From: Myotis daubentonii
Taxonomy: Eukaryota; Chordata; Mammalia; Chiroptera; Vespertilionidae
Assembly (NCBI RefSeq): GCF_963259705.1
Contig: NC_081842.1
Coordinates: 67,220,787-67,284,786 of the forward strand
Length of the DNA stretch: 64,000 nt
Direction: 5' to 3'
Below the pieces are notes generated by a model. It worked only from the letters and a program-made list of their open reading frames with translations, was not told the origin of the DNA and made no database searches. This document shows positions 30,995 to 42,133 of the stretch, one piece after another (within the stretch, counting starts at the first letter, position 1; each line of letters begins with the position of its first letter). Both the position numbers and the translations under genes were made by a program.

Positions 30995-31635
30995 TAGAGG
31001 CCTGGTGCATGGGTGGGGGCTGGCTGGTTTGCCCTGAAGGGTGTCCCGGATCAGGGTGGGGGTCCCCACTGGGGTGCCTGGCCAGCCTGGATGAGGGGAT
31101 GATGGCTGTTTGCAGCTGGTCACACACCCTTCAGGGTGGGGGTCCCCACTGGGGTGCCTGGCCAGTCTGGGTGAGGGGCTGAGGGTTGTTTTCAGGCTGG
31201 GACTGAAGCTCCCAACTGCTCCTTTTTTTCTTTTCTTTTCTTTTTTTTAATTCTGAGCCAGCTTTAGCTCTGAGGCTCCAGCTCTTAGGCCTCCGCTCCT
31301 GAAAGCAGGTATCTGGTTTGTTTAGGTTCTACAATCGAAACTCTGTATCAACTCCTGGTCTGAGATCCCAGCTAGCTGAAGCTGGTTTCTGGGGTTTTGT
31401 TTAGCTTCTATTTTTGTAACTATGTTTCAAACTGCCAGCTCAGAGGCCTGCAGCGGCAGGTGGGGAACGTTGGAGTCCTCCATCACTGAAGCAAGCAAGC
31501 CTCATGTTAGTTTCAAGCTGCCTGGCTGCCGGCCACCATCTTGGCTGGCAGTTAATTTGCATATCGCCCTGATTAGCCAATGGGAAGGGTAGCGGTTGTA
31601 CGCCAATTACCATGTTTCTCTTTTATTAGATAGGA
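30995..31635 (-). mobile_element. Helitron, second of the pair
   Basis: The 3' end is at 30995 (TAGAGGCCTGGTGCATGG in plus reading; the outer C of CTAG is not seen at the junction). The 5' end on the minus strand is TCCTATCTAATAAAAGAG at 31635. A near-repeat 'cagggtgggggtccccactggggtgcctggccag' occurs twice (31,053 and 31,133). The right part (31,240-31,550) carries 'tctgaggctcc', 'caactcctggtctgagatcc'-type Helitron body sequence. Confidence 0.85.
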
Positions 31636-32307
31636 TATTTTGCTAGTGTTCAGGGACTGTGAGTCTTTTTAAAATTTTATGTAATGTTTAGTCCAGTGTC
31701 CTTAGTATTGCTATTTTAAGAGTGCTGAGCAAATGTTGGTCATTTCCAAATTCTAGTTTAGATTAATCACCCCCATTTAGTATTATAGAAATGGTATCAT
31801 AATTCATTTGTACTCTAAAGTTTTGCCACCTTTATTTATACTAAGCACATATGTATTTAATAGTGATTTGAGTATTAGAGTGCTTAAAAAAAGAACTCCC
31901 TTTCTCTTTTGCCTTCCTCCTCTTGCATTCATACTGTTAGCATGTGACTGACTTTTTCTATATTAATTGTGAATTTATATAACTGATGACAAACCTTATT
32001 ACTACTGTTCTAGCACTCTGCTTTAGGTCATAATATCTGCATTCCTAGATTTTTTTTTACTAAGCAAATAGATACAAGCTATTGCTTTGAAATTCTTTTT
32101 ATTATAGTTAACTATCACAGTTTTCTATTAATTGTGAAGTAAAAGAACCAACTTTTTGATAGTTTGTTCCTTTCATTATGCTTAAATTTTTCTTCTGATG
32201 TTTTAAAACTTATTTTCCTAGATCTGTTCCCCCTCCACCTCCTCTAGTGATGCTTAATTACTAATTTCTCTTATATATTAAGAATTTGATATGATTATTA
32301 CTCCTAG

Positions 32308-32403
32308 ATGTCATTTGTCCGAGTGAACCGTTACGGCTCCCGGGGAGGAGGAAGGAAAGCACTGAAAGTAAAGAAGAAAACGGCAGTGAAGCAAGAATGG
32401 GAT
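32308..32403 (+). CDS. SPICE1: SPICE1 coding exon with start codon (codons 1-32)
   Basis: SPICE1 (also called CCDC52) is a centriole and spindle protein needed for centriole duplication, spindle assembly and chromosome congression. This exon encodes the conserved basic N-terminus, beginning MSFVRVNR and ending VKQEWD. It closes with GAT|GTAAGT, a near-perfect donor, phase 0. Three acceptors are possible: AG at 32306-32307, flush with the ATG; AG at 32246-32247, behind a strong pyrimidine tract (32225-32245), which would give 60 nt of leader; and AG at 32220-32221. I favour 32246-32247. The coding part is certain from the protein match and frame continuity with the next exons. Confidence 0.93.
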
Positions 32404-34474
32404 GTAAGTCTAGGTGGCAGAAGAAGCAATGTAAGGTTACTCTGAGGAGTAGGTGTGCTGACATGGCCCTAGTCACTCAGAATGGCACTCTGAATCGGGT
32501 GCAGCATGTAATAGGGTGGAATAGGTTTCTGGGCATGTTACATTCTAGGTCTTGGCGGGAAGAGCAGAATCCTTTGGAGAGTTTTTTTTAGAATATAGGA
32601 GTTGAGGCTGTACCCTCTACTTCTTTTGGAGAACTGTAACCTTAAGAAGTTGGGGAGTGTTTTTATGTTTTTATTTTTTAAAATTGCCTCTACCTCTACT
32701 TTAAGAATTCACTGCTTTAAGGCCACTCTAGCTAACCTGTGTCACTGATGTCTGAATTTTGGGGGTAGGTTTTTAGATTTCCCTGTATTAACCAGTGATG
32801 CCGTAATCACATGAGTGGCATTTTTGGCTGAAAAAGTGGGTGATCCATGCTCTCTTACCTCTCAAATTGTTTGTTGCTCATCTCCAGAGGGGGGTCACTT
32901 GCAGTACAAAGATTCTCTTAAGATATAAAGATAGTCTCAAGTACATGGGCATGATGCATGGCTTCTACGCTGCATACTGCCTGGTATCACCAAGGGGATT
33001 TTTGTCTTTTGTGGCCTGGTACTTGGGTTTGGACTGTGAGACTTTAGGTGCTTTTGCTTCCTGTTGTGGAGAGTAACTCATCAGGGACTGGTTTGGAAAT
33101 CAGGGATTCTTTTAGACTTGGAATCTTCTGGGTTGTGAACAACCATTTTAGCCAGTTATCCTGGGCAAACTGGTGGCCTTTGGAAGTGGGACAGAGGGGT
33201 TTCTGTGTTTACATTGTTTTGTTGCCATCTGATTGGCTATAAAATATTTTTTATAAAGGTGTGATTCTAAGGTAATAAAACTGATGAAAAGGAAAAAAAT
33301 GCACACTTTAATATAAATATTGTCCCCTTCAGAGTGGTTACTTTGGGAAGTTCACTTTTTATTCTGATATGCTACTATTGTTGAAAATATAATGGAAACC
33401 CATCATGTGAAATTACATCCGAACCTTTCTCATTTACTTTTTATTATTTCCAGTGCTGGAAAAATAAGATTTTTGAAGGTAGACTGAACTCGAAAGTCAT
33501 TTTGAGTGAATGTTAAATGAAGGAGGAGAGATACACTGAATGATGCTCTTTTGATAAAAACAGTGAGATGTTTTTGAAATGGCTTGTAAATTAGATTTAA
33601 AGGCAATTATAAAAGAAAATTGTTTTAAGTTGCAGGAGTATTAATGACATTATATTTTCTCCTATGAGTACTAATTCCAAGCATATCACTTACTTATATG
33701 CTAATTCTATTAAGATTATTAAAAAAAAATCCTCATGATCTTATAGTTGTATCTTGTATGTTTCTAACTCAATATGAAAGGAATAATAGTTTCAGCATAG
33801 AAAAGCCTTGAGCTAAATATAAACTACGGCCCAGAAAATTTAAGTCTTTGAATACATCAACAGCTATTTCACCAGACTTAGTTCTCTATAGTTCTCTTAA
33901 GAGTAAAACTCCAGCTTGTTTTTTGTCCTGCCTTACCATGCCTGTATAACACGATGGCTGAAGTCATTGTGGAAAGGCCCAGATTGCAGGACTGCTATTT
34001 ACAGCTGTCTAGGCTGAGCACTGCACGATTTCACAGGAGTACTGTTTACATAGACACGGGTGTTAATGGTCCCTCCCCTAGTTGTGCAGTGTGGTCCCTG
34101 CCATATTGGGTTTTGTGCCTTTTTACTTAAGTGACTATTTTCACATTTTATGAAATTATACGAACTCTGTCTCTTATTATGATAGGTTCAATGCTTATGG
34201 TGTTTGCATGATCACAAATTGAACCTTTCTATAGTGATCACAGTTTATTTTTTAGGAATTTTTACAAGTGTCTCATTCCATGGAATGCAGTCTGAAAACT
34301 ACAGCTTTAGCTTATACTTATTTGAATTATATACTACCCTGCTTTATTCATTGTTTTAATATAATGTATATCTGCTTGGTGAATGTAGTCCTTATTTTCT
34401 GTAAGATACTTAATTTTCTACAAGATACCTAAAAGTAATCCATATTAATATTTAAATTGAGAATACTGGTTCCT

Positions 34475-34722
34475 GGAAAGAAAGGCTTTTTGTTTAAATA
34501 TATTTATTTATTAATTTCAGAAAGGAAGGGAGAAGGAGAGATAGAAACATCAGTGATGAGAGAATCCTTGATCAACTGCCTCCTGCACACCCCTTACTGG
34601 GGATCAAGCCTGCAACCCAGGTATATGCCCTTGGCTGGAATAGAACCTGGGATCCTTCAGTCTGCAGGCTGATGCTTTGTCCATTGAGCTAAGCCAGCTA
34701 GGGCAAGAAAGACTTTTTGGTC
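34475..34722 (-). repeat. VES-type SINE
   Basis: Antisense copy, body about 34492-34705, ending 'gagctaagccagctagggc'. Imperfect duplication aagaaaggctttttg / aagaaagactttttg. Confidence 0.9.
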
Positions 34723-34751
34723 CCAGGAATTTGAATTCATTTCCAGACATT

Positions 34752-35039
34752 AAAACCCAGTACAATTCTAGCTGGTTTGGCTCAGTGGATAGAGCATCAG
34801 CCTGCACACCAAAGGGTCCCGGGTTCGCTTCCAGTCAAGGGCATATGCCTTGGTTGCAGGCTCCTCCCCGGCCAGGCCCCTGGTTGGGGTACGTGCAGGA
34901 GGCAACCAATTAATGTGTTTCTCTCACATTGATGTTTCTCTGTCTTTCCCTCTCTCATCCACTCTCTCCAGAAATCAATGGAAAATATCCTCAGGTGAGG
35001 ATTACCAAAAAAAACCCCAAAAAACAAAAACCCAGTACA
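34752..35039 (+). repeat. VES-type SINE
   Basis: Sense copy, body 34765-35026, with tRNA-like A and B boxes. The 13-bp duplication aaaacccagtaca lies at 34752-34764 and 35027-35039. It forms an inverted pair with the SINEs on both sides. Confidence 0.93.
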
Positions 35040-35295
35040 TACATCTAAAGACACACAAACAATATCTGTTAATAGTTATAACTTTCTGAAGAATGTAAAA
35101 AAACATGGTAAGAAGTTTGAATAACAAAAATCGCATTTTTTTCAATTTAAATAAATACATGTCTTTTATATATTATGTAAAAATATACAATAATTTTATT
35201 TCAATTTAAAATAAAAATTTTATCTTGCTAAAATGTGATGACTAACCCCCTTAACTCTTCAAAGAAAGGTTTCTTGGAGAGTAGCATGCTTAATT

Positions 35296-35526
35296 AAATA
35301 TAGTCTTTAAAAAAATATACATTTTTATTGATTTCAGAGATGAAGGGAGAGGGAGAGAGAGAGAGATAGAAACATCAATGATGAGAATGCCCCCTGCACA
35401 CCCTACATTGAGGATTGAGCCTGCAACCTGGTCATGTGCCCAAACCGGGAATTGAATCGTGACCTCCTGGTTCATGGGTTGATACTCAACAATTGAGCCA
35501 CACCAGCTGGGTGAAATATAGTCTTT
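35296..35526 (-). repeat. VES-type SINE (older)
   Basis: Antisense, body 35309-35513. The 13-bp duplication aaatatagtcttt lies at 35296-35308 and 35514-35526. Confidence 0.9.
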
Positions 35527-35722
35527 TAACTGTGATCCATCTGGCATGTAAAGAAAAAAAGGAAAATCAGTGTCATAAAAAAGAAACTAAAACTGATTTC
35601 AAAATTTTTTTTAACCTAGTCTAAAGAATAAACTTTAAAACCCTATTTAAAAAATCCAGTAAATACTAATATTTTATAGGAAACATTTTTTTTCTTTAAA
35701 GGAAGTTTATCTTTTTTTACAG

Positions 35723-35770
35723 AATACTGTGAATGATCTAACAGTTCATCGGGCAACTCCTGAAGATCTG
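35723..35770 (+). CDS. SPICE1: SPICE1 exon, codons 33-48
   Basis: A 48-nt exon encoding NTVNDLTVHRATPEDL, continuing the conserved SPICE1 N-terminal region. The acceptor is cttttttTACAG (35721-35722) and the donor CTG|GTAAGT. Both ends are phase 0, so the exon could be skipped without a frame change. The match to SPICE1 and perfect splice sites leave little doubt. Confidence 0.93.
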
Positions 35771-37326
35771 GTAAGTTTAATATCAAAAGTTAATATTTGT
35801 TTAGTGTTTTATTTGATATTTGGTTTCTGACCTTCAGAATAGGAGCCAGAGGTACTTCTCAGAAGTTGTTATATTTATCTTGCTTATGTCTATATAAAAT
35901 CAAAAAGCATATCTTCTGGACGTCCTGATTTTACCTAAGAATATCAATTAGCATGTATTAGAATTTTCCTAGTTAGATTTCTCTAGTCTAGTATTGCCCT
36001 GTATACATCTGTTATCTTTTCCTATCTATAGATATCTTCAGCATTAGTATTTACGATTACTTCCCTGTACAAACATACTGGTCTAGTCAATGTAGTAATT
36101 TATTCCTTGAACAGGCCACTTATATTTCTGTATTTGGGTCCCAATTCTATTTTCCTTACTTGGAACAGTTTCCCTCTTTTCTTCTTTAGCTGCCCAAATC
36201 TTCCTTTGTTACCTTATGCTAGTTCAAGTCTTATTTTTTTAAAGTTTCTACTATATATAGTTTTTAAAAAATAAACAGCTTTATTGAGATATAATTCACA
36301 CACCATAAAATCCAGCCTCTTAAAGTGTACAGTTTATTTAATTTTTTTTAGTATACTCACAGTTATGCAACCATCATTACTTTCTAATTATAGAACATTT
36401 CATCACCCAACAAAAGAAACTCTCTACCCATTATTTCCTATGCACTCCCCCACATCTTCTCAATAAATCCTTGGCTTCAACTGATCTACTTTATGTCTCT
36501 ATGGATTTGACTATTCTGGACATTTGGGTTGTTCTGGACATTCATAATAGTCAAATGGTTGTTTTACCATTATCAATAATGCTGCTATGGACATTCATGT
36601 AAAGTTTTTGTGTGAAAATATGTTCTCAGTTTTCTTGGGTATATACCTGTGAGCAGAATTGCTGCAACTTATGATATCTATATTACTTAACTTCCTGAGT
36701 AACTTCCAAACTGTCTTCCAAAGTGGTTGTAATTTATAGTCTCACTAGTATATATCAGGGTTCCAATTTCTTCACATCACTTGTCAATTTGTTATTGTCA
36801 TCTTTTTGGTTTTCATTCTCCTAGTGGGTATAAAATGTATCTCTTTGTGGTTTTGGTTTGCATTTCCCTAATGACTAATGATGTTGAACAGTTGAATCTT
36901 TTGAGCTTTTCATGTGCTTATTGGTCATGATTGGCCATGGTATCTTTGGAGTAATGTCTATTCAAATCTTTTAGTCATTTTATTTTTTTCTGTTTTTGTT
37001 TTATTTTTTTCTATCGCCATTATCTCCTCTGTTCCCTCTTCCACTTTAAAAATTGAATTATTTGTGTTTTTAGTGTTGAGTGGTAAGAGTTTTTTAATAT
37101 ATTCTGGATACAAGTTCCTTATGAGAGAAATGATTTCAAATATTTTTTTCCATTCTTTTGGTTGTCTTTTCACTTTCTTGATAATGTCCTTTGAAGCACA
37201 AAAGATTTTAATTTTGATCGAGTGCAATTTATCTAATTTTTCTTTTGTTACTTGTGCTTTCAGTGTCATAGCTAAGAAACGATTATCTAGCCCAAAGTTC
37301 AAAGACTTACTCTTATGTTTTCTTCT

Positions 37327-37770
37327 TTTTTTCATTGTTTCAAAATTTTTTTTATTGAATTTATTGCAGTGATGGCGAACCTATGACACGCGTGTCAGAG
37401 GTGACATGTGAACTCATTTTTTTGGTTGATTTTTCTTTGTTAAATGGCATTTAAATATATAAAATAAATATAAATCTTTGTTTTACTATGGTTGCAAATA
37501 TCAAAAAATTTCTATATGTGACACGGCACCAGAGTTAAGTTAGGGTTTTTCAAAATGCTGACATGCCGAGCTCAAAAGGTTCGCCATCACTGATTTATTG
37601 AGATGACATTGGTTAATAACATTCTATAGGTTTCAGGTGTACAATTCTATTATACATCACCTGTCTATTGTATTGTGTGTTTACCACCCAAAGTCAAGTC
37701 TTCTTCCATCACCATTTATCTCCCCTTTTCCTTCTTCTGCCTCCCTCCACTCCTTTCCCTTTGGTAATCA
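37327..37770 (-). repeat. L1 3' end fragment, itself split by a hAT
   Basis: Antisense L1 3' UTR of the same type as at 13,735-14,084 ('attgagatgacattggttaataa', 'cccaaagtcaagtcttcttccatc'). The hAT element sits at 37367-37592 near its start. Confidence 0.75.
37359..37600 (+). mobile_element. Non-autonomous hAT element, third family
   Basis: The element is at 37367-37592. Its terminal inverted repeats are cagtgatggcgaacct and the inverse aggttcgccatcactg (with small differences), and the perfect 8-bp duplication atttattg lies at 37359-37366 and 37593-37600. The interior includes 'tgacacgcgtgtcagaggtgacatg' and 'gacacggcaccagagttaag'. It has no coding capacity. Confidence 0.93.
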
Positions 37771-38189
37771 CCTATGTTTTCTTTTAAGAGTTTTATAGTT
37801 TTGGCTCTTATTGTTTAGGTGTTTGATCCATTTTTATTTAAATTTTGTATATAGTGTGAGGTAGAGGTCCAGCTTCATTCTTTTGCAAATGGATATCCAG
37901 TTTTCCAAGCACCATTTGTTAAAAAAGACTATTTTATCCTTATTGAATTTTCTTAGCACCCTTGTTGAACATCAGTTGTCCATAATATAAGGGCTTACTT
38001 TGGACTCTCAATTCTATTTCAGTGATCTATATGTCTATCCTTATGCCAGTACCACACTCTCTTGATTTTTATAGCTTTGTGGTAAGTTTGAAGTCCTCCC
38101 ATATACAGTATACTGTATTCACCCAGATACAGTATAATGTTAATAAAGTTTTACATAATGGCTTCATTTATCATCTCCTTTTCTAACTT

Positions 38190-38375
38190 TGCTGAAGCAT
38201 TTTATTTTTTAAATCTTCATTGATGAGAATATTACAGATGTCCCCTTTTGTCCCACATTGGCCCCCTCCACCCGCTTCCCACTCTGCTCCAGGCCTTCGC
38301 CGTCCTATTGTCTGTGTCCACAGGTAATGCATATATGCATATAAGATCTTTGGTAAATCTCAGTCAGTGTGTGTA
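38190..38375 (-). repeat. L1 3' end fragment
   Basis: 'cattgatgagaatattacagatgtcccc', 'gtctgtgtccacaggtaatgcatatatgcat' and 'agatctttggt' resemble the 3' ends at 18,700-18,840 and 52,500-52,650, antisense. Confidence 0.75.
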
Positions 38376-38796
38376 ATTGTACATATTGTACATGTACATA
38401 CATATGTAACTGAAAAGTTTAATAAAACAATTCTTTATTATGTATGATGTGTCTTAATATTTTCTATTCTATTTTATTTAAAATATGTTGGTTTTGACCC
38501 ACTAGTTGATTTTTACCACCATCAAATGAGTCCTAGCATGCAGTTTGAAAAGCACTAGTTTATTGGCTAGTCCTTACAAATATAGAAATTAATATACTTC
38601 CTATTTTGTCTTTTATCTAGGTCTAGTACTTCTGTATACGGAAGACTGTAAAAATTTTGACTGTGAATATATATAAATATACCTATGTTGAATCAGAAAA
38701 AATGAAAAAAGATGAAGTATATTAGGTGGTCCTACCACCTAAATAGGCACCTTCTTTGTTCCTGAAACATTATTTTATATGCTTTTTTCCATATAG

Positions 38797-38940
38797 ATAC
38801 GCCGACATGAAATACACAAATCGAAGAATAGAGCACTAGTACACTGGGAACTCCAAGAAAAAGCTTTGAAGAGAAAATGGAAGAAGCAGAAACCGGAAAT
38901 TTCTAATCTTGAGAAAAGGAGATTGTCTATCATGAAGGAG
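38797..38940 (+). CDS. SPICE1: SPICE1 exon, codons 49-96
   Basis: A 144-nt exon encoding a highly basic, helix-prone segment starting [19 protein letters not shown] and ending RRLSIMKE, in the conserved SPICE1 N-terminal region. The acceptor is ttttttccatatAG and the donor GAG|GTAATG; phases 0 and 0. Lys/Arg/Glu richness suggests the start of a coiled-coil region. It is open in the expected frame without stops. Confidence 0.94.
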
Positions 38941-39089
38941 GTAATGCTAAACTGCAATATCTTTGAAAGAGAAGAAAGAGATAAATAGGTTTCTCTCTTT
39001 TCCCCAAATTTGATTCACATTGGAGAGACTAGTAATTACTGTGTCCTTATACGATGAGCTACATTGAACTTTGAAGAAAGCAGCAGTGA

Positions 39090-39265
39090 CAATTTCGGCT
39101 CTACAACTTAGACTCTCTACTAGGAATGATACCTAGCAAATTATTAACTTCTCAACCTAAATTTTCTTATCTTTAAAATGGGAATAACACTACTTGTCTG
39201 ATTGTATTGTTTATGAGATTTCTACAGTGACCAGCGCAGTCCTTGGCAAGTGATTAGTGCCTTGT
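39090..39265 (+). repeat. MIR SINE
   Basis: 'gcaaattattaacttctcaacctaaattttcttatctttaaaatggg' and 'agtgaccagcgcagtccttggcaagtg' match the MIR core and 3' half, old copy. Confidence 0.7.
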
Positions 39266-39777
39266 AATATATATATACTAGTAAGCTGCCATAATTCTTT
39301 TTCTTAATTTACATGCAGTGCTGTTAGATTACTTTGCAAAAAATGTGTGCTTGTTAGTAAGCCACTTGTTTTTGGCTTAATTTTTGCTAGATGTAGGTGT
39401 TTGGATAAGGAATCAGATGTGTCAGAGTAAACAATATGAGAAATAAGAGGAAACTGCAGCAAAAAGTCCATCTTTTACTTGGGCTGAAATCATTGTGAAA
39501 GAAATGTGCTCCCTTTGTAGTGTTTCTTGTTCGTTGTTGAACAGTTGATGCTTGGCTGTCTGGGTGATCTTTCATTGAAGCTTTAAACCATACTCTTTTG
39601 AGGAATTCAATAGGTTTCATAGTGAAATATAAAGGTCTTGATTTTATAAGTCATCAGGAAGAATTATATCTCCCAAATAAATGTTCACATGAGTTTATTA
39701 AAAGAACACCAGATTAAGAGAGACGGGTTCTTTACAGATAAGTAACTTTTGATGATCTTGGACAAGTCACGTACATT

Positions 39778-40040
39778 TAAATGTGTGGTAATTCTTTTTT
39801 TTTTTTTTTTAATATATTTCATTGATTTTCTACAGAGAGGAAGGGAGAGGGATAGAGAGTTAGAAACATCGATGGGAGAGAAACATCGATCAGCTGCCTC
39901 CTGCACACCCCCTACTGGGGATGTGCCCGCAAGGAAGGTACATGCCCTTGACTGGAATCGAACCTGGGACCCTTCAGTCCATAGGGCGATACTCTATCCA
40001 CTGAGCCAAACCGGTCAGGGCTAAATGTGTGGTAATTCTT
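39778..40040 (-). repeat. VES-type SINE, young
   Basis: Antisense body 39797-40021. A 19-bp perfect duplication, taaatgtgtggtaattctt, lies at 39778-39796 and 40022-40040, the longest among the SINEs here. Confidence 0.95.
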
Positions 40041-40489
40041 AGTGAGAGGCCTAAGAACACACATCTGGCCAGGCAAAAAGGCAGCCCCTTTGAGGTGACT
40101 CTGGGCTTTTGTTTCTCCTCCCTAGTTGCTCTTGCTCAGGTCCTGAATTTCTTTTTCTTTCTTTCTTTCCAGATGTGGTAGGAGTAGGGATTGAAAGAAG
40201 AACGGTGAGAGAGGACGAGGGAAGGTTTTCTGTCTTCTTTCTGTAGTGCCACATCCACAGGTTCTCATCTCCTGTTTCTCAACCCCGATTCACATTAGAA
40301 GCTGTCAGGGTTGAGAACTGCTTAAAAAGGAACTATATCTGGACCCAGATATAGCTATACTCAGATGTTCTAAGTGTGTCTGGGATGTCCCATGTAGGTA
40401 TTTTTTAGACTCTTTCTATGTAGTTTTAATATGTTGTCAGGGTTGAGAACCTCTGCTGTTAGTGGGATGTAGGTATTATACCTTGGAGG

Positions 40490-40640
40490 TTATTCCATGT
40501 TGGTACTGAGAATCCTATCTTTTCTTTTTCATGGCCAGCTAGTATACAGTTATACCACACTTTATTTATCCAGTGCTTTATTGGTGGACATTTAGGTTGT
40601 GTGTTAGAGTATATTAGAGTATGCTTATTTTAAGCTTCTG
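40490..40640 (-). repeat. L1 ORF2 fragment
   Basis: 'catggccagctagtatacagttataccacactttatttatccag' and 'tggacatttaggttg' are antisense L1 ORF2 C-terminal sequence. Short, old. Confidence 0.65.
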
Positions 40641-40890
40641 GAGAAACAAAAGATCCCAAAATAGAGTGATTTAAACAAAATCTGTTTCTCTCATTAAACT
40701 TTTCAGAGGTAAGTGGTAGTTTGGTAGGGGCCTCTGCCTGAGTTTTACATGTTCTTCATTATATGACTTCCATCTCTGAGTGCAGAATGGCTGTCTCAGT
40801 TTCCTTCAGCTGTATCCCAGTCAGCAGGAAAGAGGAAAGAGAGTGCATGCTACTCCTCTTACATACTAGCCAGAAGTTCTGGCTTATATC

Positions 40891-41319
40891 CTACCGGAGG
40901 CCCCGTGCACGAATTCATGCACTAGTGGGGATTGGATCGAAACCACTCTCTGACATCCCCCGAGGGGTCCCGGATTGAGAGAGGGTGCAAGCCAGGCCGA
41001 GGGACCCCACCAGTGAACGATCAGGGCCAGGGAAGGATGTAGGAGGTTGGCCAGTCGAAGAAGGACTGTGGGAGGGCTCCAGGGTATGTCCGGCCCATCT
41101 CGCTCAGTCCCGATTGGCTGGACTCCACCAGCAAGCTAACCTACCAGTCAGAGCGTCTCCCCTACGTCATAGCAATTGGTCGACTGGTCAACTGTCTGCC
41201 CCCTGGTGGTCAGTGGACGTCATAGCGAGCGGTTGAGCAGCCTTAGCATATCATTAGCATATTATGCTTTGATTGGTTGAATGGCAGACTTAGCATATTA
41301 GGCTTTTTATTATATAGGA
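40891..41319 (-). mobile_element. Helitron, first of a same-strand pair
   Basis: The 3' hairpin gtgcacgaattcatgcac lies at about 40,904-40,921; the terminal CTAG has mutated (ctaccggagg in plus reading). The 5' end is TCCTATATAATAAAAAGCC at 41319 (minus reading). The next Helitron starts at the very next base. Confidence 0.85.
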
Positions 41320-42133
41320 CTAGAGGCCTGGTGCACGAAATTCATGCAGGGGGTGGGGCTGGTCCCTCAGCCCAACCTGCACCCTCTCCAATCCAGGAGC
41401 CCTCAGGGGATGTCCTACTGATGGCTTAGTCCCGCTCCAGTCCCTTCACCACAAAAAAATGACAACTTTCTTTAGGCATTTGCAGGATGTCTCTTTCATA
41501 GGATATGACATTTCTTTCTTTCTTTTTTTTTTATCCTCACCTGAGGATATTTTTCCATTGATTTTTAGAGAGCATAGAAGAGAGAAAGAAAAACAGAGAG
41601 AAACATCAATGTGAGAGGGACACTGTGATTGGTTGCCTCCTGCATGAGCCCTGACTTGGGCCCCAGCCAGGGCAGAGCCTGCAACCTAGGTACATGCCCT
41701 TGATCAGAATCGAACCCAGACCCTGTGATCGACAGGCCAAGGTGCTATCCACTGACCCAAACCGGCTAGGGCAGGATATGACATTTCTTAGCCCCTCCAG
41801 CAGCGGGCCTTCATTTTTTCCTCCAGGAGTGAGGTGGAAAAACCCTAGATTACCTTCTTGGATTCTTATTACCCAAGTTACCAAGAACACTGAGAGTGGC
41901 GTACGGGGAGCTTAGCCAATGAGCGTTTACCACCGCTGCTGCGAGCTGGCAGGCCCTGCTCTCGGTGGGCCTGCTCCATCGGCACCACGGCGAGCTGGCC
42001 TGCACTATCCATGGCATGCCTCACTGCACACGCAGTCTCTTCCTGCCCATCTGCGTGCACAGCCTCCTCCTGAGTGGTTGTGACTGTCATGGCGTCCCAG
42101 ACAATTTGCAATTATCTCTTTATTTATATAGAT
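41320..42133 (-). mobile_element. Helitron, second of the pair, carrying foreign sequence
   Basis: The 3' end CTAG lies at 41320-41323, with the hairpin gcacgaaattcatgc. Typical Helitron body sequence runs to about 41,440 and again from about 41,895 to the 5' end (tctttatttatataGA, 42133). The middle (about 41,440-41,895) does not look like Helitron body. On the minus strand it stays open as a reading frame of about 60 codons from 41,890 once the nested SINE is disregarded. This could be a captured host gene fragment. Source not identified. Confidence 0.72.
41500..41789 (-). repeat. VES-type SINE nested in the Helitron
   Basis: Antisense body 41517-41772. The perfect 17-bp duplication aggatatgacatttctt lies at 41500-41516 and 41773-41789. 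Confidence 0.94.

Larger units (their letters stand above)
25741..32247 (+). other. SPICE1: SPICE1 intron 1
   Basis: Intron between the untranslated first exon and the exon with the start codon. It holds two old L2-like fragments, an old LTR-like repeat split by a solo LTR, an L1 fragment, a SINE, a MIR and two adjacent Helitrons, all listed separately. The stretches 25,750-26,380, 26,520-27,030, 27,130-27,700 and 31,640-32,220 contain nothing I recognise. Confidence 0.7.
32404..35722 (+). other. SPICE1: SPICE1 intron 2
   Basis: Bounded by GTAAGT and TTTTTTTACAG. It contains three VES SINEs (about 34,492-35,518); the rest, including 32,410-34,470, holds no repeat or RNA I recognise. Confidence 0.85.
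36260..38130 (-). repeat. Old L1 ORF2, interrupted by an L1 3' end and a hAT
   Basis: Antisense old L1 from 3' UTR-type sequence ('tttattgagatataattcacacacc') through the ORF2 C-terminus ('aatgctgctatggac', 'gggtatatacctgtgagcagaattgctg'). It continues to about 38,130 ('ttgtcaattt', 'cagttttccaagcaccatttgtt'). It is split by the younger fragment at about 37,327-37,770; the phrase tatgttttctt occurs on both sides as the likely duplication. Confidence 0.82.
35771..38796 (+). other. SPICE1: SPICE1 intron 3
   Basis: Largely filled by an old antisense L1 with nested L1 3' end and a hAT (36,260-38,130). The parts 35,780-36,250 and 38,410-38,780 show nothing recognisable. Confidence 0.85.

Noticed and set aside
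36914..37372. 152-codon plus-strand frame rich in Phe/Leu, membrane-protein-like
   Set aside because: It is the antisense of L1 ORF2, which produces hydrophobic chance frames.
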